DNA of 64,000 nt from Clostridiales bacterium. GTDB lineage: Bacteria > Bacillota > Clostridia > Saccharofermentanales > Saccharofermentanaceae. The position numbers were made by a program, and so were the translations under genes. Each line of letters begins with the position of its first letter. The first letter of the stretch is position 1. A model generated the notes under the pieces. That model did not search any database. It saw only the letters and a program-made list of their open reading frames with translations, and was not told the DNA's origin. The stretch is from contig JAFVAY010000012.1 in the NCBI GenBank assembly GCA_017480325.1, forward strand, positions 1-64,000. Reading direction: 5' to 3'. This document shows, piece by piece, positions 24,965-31,574 of this stretch.

Positions 24965-25939
24965 ATGAAGAAGAAAATCATTTCATTGTTGTGCGCTTCA
25001 GCCATGATGCTCAGCATGGTAGGATGCGCTTCCGACACCGCGACAAATGACACGGACAAAGTCTATAACGTAGGCATTTGTCAGCTTGTACAGCATCCGG
25101 CTCTCGATGCAGCGACACAGGGCTTTAAGGATGCGCTTATTGAAGCCTTAGGCGAAGATCATGTTACATTTGATGACCAGAATGCTTCAGGTGATTCATC
25201 AACGGCAACAATAATCTGCCAGAATCTCGTAGCAGAGAACGTTGATCTTATCCTTGCTAACGCTACACCCGCTTTGCAGGCTGCCGTAGCTGCTACAGAC
25301 AGCATTCCCATTCTCGGTACTTCTATTACAGAATACGGAGTTGCTTTGGAGCTTGACGACTTTAACGGCGTTGTAGGCGGCAATGTTTCCGGAACATCCG
25401 ATCTTGCTCCTCTAGACGAGCAGGCAGCAATGGTTACAGAGCTTTTCCCTGATGCGGCAACAGTAGGTATTCTTTACTGCTCCGGCGAGCCAAATTCCGT
25501 ATATCAGGCTGATGTTGTAAAGGCTGCACTGGAAGAATCCGGTCTTACTGTCAACATCTATACATTTGCCGATTCCAATGATGTTACCTCAGTAACTTCC
25601 GAAGCGGTGGATAACTGCGATGTCCTTTATATCCCTACGGATAACACGGCTGCTTCCTGTACCGAGGCTATCAATAATGTAGCTCTTAACGCAGGAGTGC
25701 CGATCGTAGCAGGAGAGGAAGGTATCATGGCAGGCTGTGGCGTTGCAACACTTTCCATTAGCTATTATAACCTTGGTTATACAACCGGTCAGATGGCTGC
25801 CAGGATCCTTACAGGCGAGGAAGATATCTCGAATATGCCTATCGAATATGACACGGAGCCCGTAAGAGAGTATAATCCGGAGCTGTGTGAGGCGCTTAAT
25901 GTGACAGTTCCTTCCGATTATATAGCTTATGAGGGCTGA
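24965..25939 (+). CDS. ABC transporter substrate-binding lipoprotein, TrpX/YckB-like
   Basis: A 324-residue exported lipoprotein (lipobox MVGC, Cys21) of the ABC_sub_bind family (COG2984 type): NVGICQLVQHPALDAATQGF at the start, DLILANATPALQAA, then VGILYCSGEPNSVYQ and VPIVAGEEGIMAGCGVATL. In streptococci this family with its permease and ATPase forms the TrpXYZ tryptophan importer; other members carry other ligands, so the substrate is open. AAAAGGAAG before ATG 24965 supports the start. First gene of a three-gene operon. Confidence 0.88.
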   Translation: MKKKIISLLCASAMMLSMVGCASDTATNDTDKVYNVGICQLVQHPALDAATQGFKDALIEALGEDHVTFDDQNASGDSSTATIICQNLVAENVDLILANATPALQAAVAATDSIPILGTSITEYGVALELDDFNGVVGGNVSGTSDLAPLDEQAAMVTELFPDAATVGILYCSGEPNSVYQADVVKAALEESGLTVNIYTFADSNDVTSVTSEAVDNCDVLYIPTDNTAASCTEAINNVALNAGVPIVAGEEGIMAGCGVATLSISYYNLGYTTGQMAARILTGEEDISNMPIEYDTEPVREYNPELCEALNVTVPSDYIAYEG

Positions 25940-25984
25940 TAATACGAAGCATAGAGTCGCATTTATTATATAAAAAGCAACAGG

Positions 25985-26008
25985 GGCTGTCTTACGTGTA
26001 AGACAGCC
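25985..26008 (+). other. intra-operon hairpin between binding protein and permease genes
   Basis: GGCTGTCTTAC (25985-25995) and GTAAGACAGCC (25998-26008) form a near-perfect palindrome with a tiny loop. Only a weak T-rich stretch follows. It lies in the 97-base gap after the binding-protein gene, where such hairpins often stabilise the upstream mRNA or partially terminate so that binding protein exceeds permease. Confidence 0.65.
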
Positions 26009-26036
26009 TTCTGTCGTAAAGGTAAGGAGTGAATTA

Positions 26037-27002
26037 ATGGATACCGTTATCGGTTATTTTTCCTCATTAAGTCTAGTCGGACTTTTAAACAGGCTTCCGG
26101 CAGGCGTATCACAAGGACTGATATGGGGCATAATGGCACTAGGCGTATATATCACGTTCAGAATATTGGATGTGGCTGATTTGTCTGTTGACGGTACTTT
26201 CTCAACAGGCGGAGCTGTAACCGTTATCCTTATAATCGGCGGAACTCCGCCGGCTATTGCCGTCGTAGCGGCTTTTTTGTGCGGTCTTATAGCCGGTACC
26301 GTGACGGGACTGTTACATACAAGACTCGGTATACCTGCCATACTTGCAGGAATACTTACCCAGTACGGACTTTATTCCATAAATCTGGCAATTATGGGCT
26401 TTAAGGCTAATACGGCTGTCAATGCCGATAAATATAGTCTGGTTGTTTCCGGTCGTAATGTGACTCTTGCCATCATTACGGGATTTATATTCTGCACTTT
26501 TGTGATAAGTATTTTGTATTGGTTCTTCGGTACTGAGAGGGGAATGTCCATTAGATCTACCGGCTGTAATCCTTCTATGAGTAAGGCTCAGGGTATTAAC
26601 ATCAATCTTAATAAGGTCATAGGTCTTGCTTTGTCAAACGGGCTTGTTGCGCTATCGGGAAGTCTTTTCGCGCAGTATTCAGGCTTCGCTGATGTAAACA
26701 GCGGTCGAGGAGCGATCGTCATAGGCCTTGCTGCCGTAATCATAGGAGAAGTTATAGGAGACGCCATCCTCGGAAAAAGGATGAATTTTGCTCTTCGTAT
26801 GGTATTCATAGTAATAGGAGCGATCATATACTATATGGTATATACCCTCGTATTGTGGCTTAAGATGGATTCTAATATGATGAAGCTTTTTACGGCAATT
26901 ATAGTAGCGGTAAGCCTCGCAGTACCTTATCTTAAAGAAACTCGTAAGAATTCTTTCCATAAAGCGGGCAAACAGTCTGAAGGAGGGAATAACGATGCTT
27001 GA
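26037..27002 (+). CDS. ABC transporter permease (TrpY-like)
   Basis: A 321-residue integral membrane protein of the branched-chain-type permease family (BPD_transp_2, COG4120 type) with about eight to nine TM helices. Family blocks: GLIWGIMALGVYITFRILDV and DLSVDGTFSTGGAV near the N-terminus, GIPAILAGILTQYGLYSIN, RSTGCNPSMSKAQGIN (EAA-like loop contacting the ATPase) and GRGAIVIGLAAVIIGE. GGTAAGGAG precedes ATG 26037. It overlaps the ATPase gene by eight bases. Confidence 0.9.
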   Translation: MDTVIGYFSSLSLVGLLNRLPAGVSQGLIWGIMALGVYITFRILDVADLSVDGTFSTGGAVTVILIIGGTPPAIAVVAAFLCGLIAGTVTGLLHTRLGIPAILAGILTQYGLYSINLAIMGFKANTAVNADKYSLVVSGRNVTLAIITGFIFCTFVISILYWFFGTERGMSIRSTGCNPSMSKAQGININLNKVIGLALSNGLVALSGSLFAQYSGFADVNSGRGAIVIGLAAVIIGEVIGDAILGKRMNFALRMVFIVIGAIIYYMVYTLVLWLKMDSNMMKLFTAIIVAVSLAVPYLKETRKNSFHKAGKQSEGGNNDA

Positions 27003-27789
27003 CTTGATTAATGTGAGCAAGACTTTTAACGAGGGAACAATCAATGAGAAGAAAGCCCTTACGGGACTTAATCTTCATATTGAAGAAGGGGAATTTGTTA
27101 CAGTAATCGGCGGTAACGGCGCAGGAAAATCCACAATGCTTAATGCCATCGCCGGTGTATGGCCGGTGGATACCGGCACCATAACCATAGACGGTACGGA
27201 TGTTACCGGTATACCGGATTATAAGAGGGCTGCACTTATCGGAAGAGTGTTCCAGGATCCTATGACAGGTACTGCCTCTGCTCTAGGAATAGATGAGAAT
27301 CTGGCGCTTGCAGGAAGACGAGGGAAGAGCAGGAGACTTAAGTGGGGCATATCCTCCAAACAAAGAGAAGAGTATCGTAACAGACTCGCGGAGCTTAACC
27401 TCGGACTTGAGGACAGACTTACCGCCAAGGTGGGAATACTATCCGGAGGGCAAAGACAGGCTCTGACATTGCTCATGGCAACCTTGCAGAAGCCCAAGCT
27501 GCTTCTACTTGATGAACATACCGCTGCTCTGGATCCAAAGACAGCCGCTACTGTATTGGATACAACCGAGAAGATTGTTAATAAGGATCATCTTACTACT
27601 TTGATGATTACTCATAATATGCATGATGCTATTGTTCACGGTAACAGACTCATCATGATGAATAACGGTAAGATAATACTCGATATAAAAGGAGAAGCTA
27701 AGAAAAAACTGACCGTTAAAGATCTTCTGGGAGAATTTGAAAAGGCCTCCGGAGAAGAATTTACAAGCGATAAGGCAATTCTAGGCTGA
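26995..27789 (+). CDS. ABC transporter ATP-binding protein (TrpZ-like)
   Basis: A 264-residue cytosolic ATPase (COG1101 type) with Walker A GGNGAGKST, Q-loop in GRVFQDP, signature LSGGQRQA, Walker B LLLLDEHTAALD and H-loop MITHNMH. It energises the importer encoded by the two preceding genes, and translation is probably coupled to the permease by the eight-base overlap. GGAGG lies upstream of the ATG inside the permease end. Confidence 0.93.
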   Translation: MLDLINVSKTFNEGTINEKKALTGLNLHIEEGEFVTVIGGNGAGKSTMLNAIAGVWPVDTGTITIDGTDVTGIPDYKRAALIGRVFQDPMTGTASALGIDENLALAGRRGKSRRLKWGISSKQREEYRNRLAELNLGLEDRLTAKVGILSGGQRQALTLLMATLQKPKLLLLDEHTAALDPKTAATVLDTTEKIVNKDHLTTLMITHNMHDAIVHGNRLIMMNNGKIILDIKGEAKKKLTVKDLLGEFEKASGEEFTSDKAILG

Positions 27790-27822
27790 TAGGTCTCGTT
27801 CTGAATTCTGATTATTAAATAC

Positions 27823-27850
27823 TTGAATTTATTTTTGACTATGTGATAAT
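27823..27850 (+). promoter_or_regulatory. candidate promoter for the carboxyltransferase operon
   Basis: TTGAAT (27823-27828), 16 bases, then GATAAT (27845-27850) preceded by TG one base upstream. It lies about 38 bases before ATG 27889. Confidence 0.5.
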
Positions 27851-27888
27851 TATAAGCAAATACTTTGATAATCAAAGGAATTGCGAAA

Positions 27889-29442
27889 ATGGATGAGAAA
27901 TGGATCAAAGCATTAGACAGACTGGATGAGAAAAGGGCTGTCGTACAGGCTGCCGGCGGTGCTGCCCGCATAGAAAAACAGCACAACAGCGGTAAGCTTA
28001 CAGCCAGGGAGAGAATGGAGGCATTGTTCGATGACGATACCTTCATGGAGCTTAATGATATGATGAGCTCCCGCGCCACTGACTTCGGCATGGATAAGAA
28101 GAGACTTCCCGGCGACGGTGTTATCACAGGGTACGGTAAGATCCACGGAAGAACTGCAGTTGCTTCCAGTCAGGACTTCACAGTTAACGGCGGATCCTTG
28201 GGCGAGGCTCATGCCGCTAAGATCGTTAAGGCAATGGACCTTGCAATGAAGCTTAAGGTGCCCTTTATTTCTATCAACGACAGTGGTGGAGCCAGGATCG
28301 AGGAGGGTATTGATTCCTTATCAGGCTACGGTGATATCTTCTACAGAAATACTAAGGCTTCCGGCGTTATCCCTCAGATATCCGTTATCGTGGGTCCCTG
28401 TGCTGGCGGTGCATGCTATTCTCCTGCAATCTGTGACTATATCTTCATGACAAAAGAATCCTCACAGATGTATATCACAGGACCTGCGGTAGTTAAGTCT
28501 GTAACGGGTGAGGAGATCACAGCCAAGGATCTGGGCGGCGCCGCGGTTCATTCTGAAGTATCCGGAGTTGCTCACTTCGTTTACGATGATGATCTGTCTT
28601 GCCTTAACGGAGTCAGAAGACTTATAGGATATCTTCCTCAGAATAATGAGGAATATTCCATGAAGGTTCCCGGAACTACAGTAGATAATTCCGCATCGCT
28701 TCCTGAGATCGTTCCTTCAGACTCGAGGTCTCCTTATGATGTCAAGGATGTCATTAATTCGATCGTAGACCTTAACTCCTTTATGGAGGTTCAGGAGGGC
28801 TTTGCCCGTAATATAGTTGTGGGCTTTGCCAGGATCGACGGTAAGACAGTCGGCATAGTTGCTAACCAGAGCAACTTCATCGCAGGTTCACTGGAGATCG
28901 ACAGTTCAGATAAGGCTGCAAGGTTCATTAGATTCTGCGACTGCTTTAATATCCCGTTAGTTACACTTATTGATGTTCCCGCTTTTATGCCGGGAAGAAA
29001 TCAGGAGCACGGCGGTATTATTAGGCACGGCGCGAAGCTTCTTTATGCATATTCAGAGGCCACCGTTCCCAAGGTATCCGTCATTATGCGCAAGGCCTAC
29101 GGCGGAGCTTATATAGCCATGAACTCCAAGGGGCTCGCGGCTGATATAGTCTACGCTTGGCCTATTGCCGAGATCGCTGTTATGGGAGCTTCCGGTGCCG
29201 TATCCATTATCGGACGTAAGGCAATAGAAGCAGCAGAGGATAAGGAGGCTAAGAAAGCAGAGCTTATCAACGAATATAACGATAAGTTCATGAACCCTTA
29301 TGTAGCAGCCGAGCACGGTTATATCGATGAGGTAATCCGTCCCGAAGAGACAAGAGCCAAGATAGCGTCGGCTCTTGAGGTTCTGGAGGATAAGGATGAT
29401 ACATCCATGCCCTACAAGAAGCATGGCAACATTCCTCTATAA
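27889..29442 (+). CDS. mmdA: acyl-CoA carboxyltransferase subunit (MmdA / transcarboxylase 12S type)
   Basis: A 517-residue biotin-dependent carboxyltransferase of the PccB/MmdA family. Blocks: GKLTARERMEALFD, DFTVNGGSLGEAHA, SINDSGGARIEEG (first oxyanion hole), GPCAGGACYSPA (second), and the C-terminal GAYIAMNSKGLAAD and SGAVSIIGRKAIE. In this family it moves CO2 between biotin and an acyl-CoA, such as methylmalonyl-CoA/propionyl-CoA. It is first of four genes with a TM-less OadG-tail protein, a biotin carrier and an OadA-type carboxyltransferase; there is no biotin carboxylase and no membrane pump beside it. AAAGGAA before ATG 27889 supports this start over an upstream TTG. Confidence 0.9.
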   Translation: MDEKWIKALDRLDEKRAVVQAAGGAARIEKQHNSGKLTARERMEALFDDDTFMELNDMMSSRATDFGMDKKRLPGDGVITGYGKIHGRTAVASSQDFTVNGGSLGEAHAAKIVKAMDLAMKLKVPFISINDSGGARIEEGIDSLSGYGDIFYRNTKASGVIPQISVIVGPCAGGACYSPAICDYIFMTKESSQMYITGPAVVKSVTGEEITAKDLGGAAVHSEVSGVAHFVYDDDLSCLNGVRRLIGYLPQNNEEYSMKVPGTTVDNSASLPEIVPSDSRSPYDVKDVINSIVDLNSFMEVQEGFARNIVVGFARIDGKTVGIVANQSNFIAGSLEIDSSDKAARFIRFCDCFNIPLVTLIDVPAFMPGRNQEHGGIIRHGAKLLYAYSEATVPKVSVIMRKAYGGAYIAMNSKGLAADIVYAWPIAEIAVMGASGAVSIIGRKAIEAAEDKEAKKAELINEYNDKFMNPYVAAEHGYIDEVIRPEETRAKIASALEVLEDKDDTSMPYKKHGNIPL

Positions 29443-29453
29443 GGAGGCAGACT

Positions 29454-29639
29454 ATGGCAGAAGAATTGACCAAGGATCAGATAGTTGCTATGGCTGTTGC
29501 CTGTGTAGCGGAGGAGCTTGATACCGATATTAAGAATGTTCGTGTAAGAAGCTTCCGCGAGGTTCACAAGACAGGTCTAGCCAAGTTCATAGAAGACAAC
29601 AAGATAGATTACGTAAAATACCAGTTGGGGGATCAATAA
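29454..29639 (+). CDS. small OadG/MmdD-tail-like protein without a membrane anchor
   Basis: A 61-residue soluble, helical protein. Residues 8-45 (QIVAMAVACVAEEL, then VRVRSFREV and GLAKFI) resemble the cytosolic C-terminal part of OadG/MmdD gamma-delta subunits and the short MmdE epsilon subunit of sodium-pump decarboxylases (pattern: A-x-x-AA, VRSIRRV, W-x-x-AGR). The N-terminal TM helix of those proteins is absent. In the known complexes this part holds the carboxyltransferase together, so a scaffold role between the 27889 and 30018 products is plausible. AAGGAGG precedes ATG 29454; the spacing to mmdA is 11 bases. Confidence 0.6.
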   Translation: MAEELTKDQIVAMAVACVAEELDTDIKNVRVRSFREVHKTGLAKFIEDNKIDYVKYQLGDQ

Positions 29640-29640
29640 T

Positions 29641-30012
29641 ATGAGTAAGTACAGAATAAAGATGAACGGCAAAGAGTATGAGATGGAAGTGGAGCTTGTA
29701 GACGGTAATGCTCCTGCAGCATCCGCTCCCAATACTCCAGTGAAGGCGGCAGCTCCTGTTGCTTCTGCTCCCGCTGCTTCTAAGATTGTAGCTGCAGCCG
29801 AAGGCTCTGTTATAAGTCCTATGCCCGGAACAATTCTTAAGGTGAACGTTACTGAGGGCGCTTCGGTAAAAACCGGTGACTCGGTCGTAGTCTTGGAGGC
29901 TATGAAGATGGAGAATGATATCACCGCTCCTAAGGACGGTAGGATCAAGTCCTTATTCGTAGCTCAGGGTCAGGCTGTTGCCAAGGGCGATGCGCTCTTT
30001 GAGGTGGAGTAA
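29641..30012 (+). CDS. biotin carboxyl carrier protein (transcarboxylase 1.3S / MmdC type)
   Basis: A 123-residue carrier: a short N-terminal beta region (KYRIKMNGKEYEMEVE), an Ala/Pro-rich flexible linker (about 27-50) and a biotinyl domain from about 54 with SPMPGTILKVNV and the biotinylation motif EAMKMEN (Lys about 97). Length equals that of the 1.3S subunit of Propionibacterium transcarboxylase. The biotin Lys would shuttle CO2 between the acyl-CoA and pyruvate/oxaloacetate carboxyltransferases. The start overlaps the preceding gene's end almost directly, with GGGGATC as ribosome site. Confidence 0.93.
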   Translation: MSKYRIKMNGKEYEMEVELVDGNAPAASAPNTPVKAAAPVASAPAASKIVAAAEGSVISPMPGTILKVNVTEGASVKTGDSVVVLEAMKMENDITAPKDGRIKSLFVAQGQAVAKGDALFEVE

Positions 30013-30017
30013 GAAAT

Positions 30018-31409
30018 ATGCTTGAGATGCCGGCTAAGAAGCTGTGGATAACAGATACTATACTTCGTGATGCACACCAGTCTCAGGCTGCCACAAGGAT
30101 GAAGCTAGAGGACATGCTTCCTGCCTGCGAGATGCTTGATAACATGGGCTACTGGTCCATAGAGTGCTGGGGCGGAGCGACCTTTGATGCATGCATGCGT
30201 TTCCTTAATGAAGACCCGTGGGAGAGACTTCGGATCTTAAGAAAAGCTATGCCTAAGACGAAGCTTCAGATGCTTCTTCGTGCTCAGAATCTTCTTGGAT
30301 ACAGACACTATGCAGATGATGTTGTAGACAGCTTCTGCAGAAAGTCAGTCGAGAATGGTATTGATGTCGTAAGGATCTTTGACGCGCTTAACGATGTCCG
30401 TAATATGGAGATGGCAATGAAGTGCGTCAAGAAATATGGCGGTACGGTCGAGGCTGCTCTTTCTTATACCACGAGTCCTGTTCACAGCGAGGAATACTTT
30501 ATTAATCAGGCTGTGACCTTGGAGCAGATGGGGGCAGATGTGATCTGTATCAAGGATATGGCCAATCTTCTGCTTCCTAATGAGATTTATTCGCTTGTAA
30601 GTAAGCTTAAGGAGAAGGTCAGTCTTCCTATTCATCTTCATACGCATAATACTACGGGAACGGGTTCGATGGTTTACTACGCTGCAGCTCTTGCAGGTGT
30701 AGACATTATTGATACTGCATTAAGTCCTCTGGCTGGCGGTACATCACAGCCTTGTACTGAGTCCTTGGTAGCTGCCTTTAAGGGAACCCCCAGGGATACC
30801 GGACTTGATCTCAAGCAGCTTGCCAAGGCAACGGAGCACTTTAAGGGGGTTTCTCAGAAGCTTCAGGATGAGGGGATCCTTAATCCCAAGGTCTTAAGGA
30901 CTGATCCTAATACGCTTCTTTATCAGGTTCCGGGAGGAATGCTTTCCAACCTTCTGTCGCAGCTGAAGCAGGCGGGAGCAGAGGATAAGTATGAAGAGGT
31001 TCTTGCCGAGGTTCCGGTAGTTCGTAAGGACTTTGGATATCCGCCGCTTGTTACTCCTACATCTCAGATCGTCGGATCACAGGCCGTGCTTAATGTTCTT
31101 ATGGGACGCTATAAGAGCTTTACCAAGGAATCCAAGATGCTGCTTCACGGCGATTACGGAAGACTTCCGGGCGAGGTCAACGAAGAGATCAGAAGACTTG
31201 CCATAGGCGATGATACTCCTATCACGGTAAGACCTGCGGATCTTCTGTCTAACGAGATGGATACTCTGCGTGAGAGCGTTAAGGATATCGCGAAGTCCGA
31301 GGAGGACGTACTTCTTTGTGCTCTGTTCCCTCAGGTTGCCCCGGATTTTCTTAAGAGAAGAGACAAAGTCGAAGAGGTTAAAGAGATTAACGTCGACTGG
31401 GTGGACTAA
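30018..31409 (+). CDS. pyruvate/oxaloacetate carboxyltransferase subunit (OadA / PycB / transcarboxylase 5S type)
   Basis: A 463-residue carboxyltransferase with the HMGL-like TIM barrel: DTILRDAHQSQAATR at the start, the Lys that becomes carbamylated in CIKDMANLL, metal-binding HLHTHNTTG and a C-terminal conserved carboxylase domain from about 300 (PGGMLSNLLSQL, GRYKSFTKE). It ends without a fused biotin domain, as in 5S and PycB; the biotin carrier is the gene before it. It acts on the pyruvate/oxaloacetate pair. A terminator follows the gene. Confidence 0.92.
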   Translation: MLEMPAKKLWITDTILRDAHQSQAATRMKLEDMLPACEMLDNMGYWSIECWGGATFDACMRFLNEDPWERLRILRKAMPKTKLQMLLRAQNLLGYRHYADDVVDSFCRKSVENGIDVVRIFDALNDVRNMEMAMKCVKKYGGTVEAALSYTTSPVHSEEYFINQAVTLEQMGADVICIKDMANLLLPNEIYSLVSKLKEKVSLPIHLHTHNTTGTGSMVYYAAALAGVDIIDTALSPLAGGTSQPCTESLVAAFKGTPRDTGLDLKQLAKATEHFKGVSQKLQDEGILNPKVLRTDPNTLLYQVPGGMLSNLLSQLKQAGAEDKYEEVLAEVPVVRKDFGYPPLVTPTSQIVGSQAVLNVLMGRYKSFTKESKMLLHGDYGRLPGEVNEEIRRLAIGDDTPITVRPADLLSNEMDTLRESVKDIAKSEEDVLLCALFPQVAPDFLKRRDKVEEVKEINVDWVD

Positions 31410-31432
31410 TTTTTATTATTTATATATAATGG

Positions 31433-31463
31433 ACACGGTCTTTCTGTAAGACCGTGTTTTTTT
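31433..31463 (+). terminator. terminator after the carboxyltransferase operon
   Basis: ACACGGTCTT (31433-31442) pairs with AAGACCGTGT (31448-31457) around TCTGT, followed by seven T. A TATAAT at 31425-31430 just ahead of it could start a transcript that this hairpin attenuates before pnp. Confidence 0.9.
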
Positions 31464-31471
31464 ATGGGAGA

Positions 31472-31566
31472 GTAGTGTGTAGACTGACATCCCGAATGCC
31501 GGTGTAGAATCGGTGTGTGAGTCTACGAACTACCTCCTTACGAACACTAATATTTTTATAAGGAGG
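31472..31566 (+). promoter_or_regulatory. structured pnp leader with anti-Shine-Dalgarno
   Basis: The 100-base leader holds a long hairpin: GTAGT (31472-31476) with ACTAC (31529-31533) and GTAGACT (31479-31485) with AGTCTAC (31520-31526). After it, CCTCCTTA (31533-31540) is exactly complementary to the pnp ribosome site TAAGGAGG (31559-31566), eight base pairs with an 18-base loop. The last base of the first hairpin (31533) is the first of the anti-SD, so the two structures compete slightly. This fits translational control, possibly autoregulation by PNPase as known in E. coli. Confidence 0.65.
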
Positions 31567-31574
31567 AATCTTCA

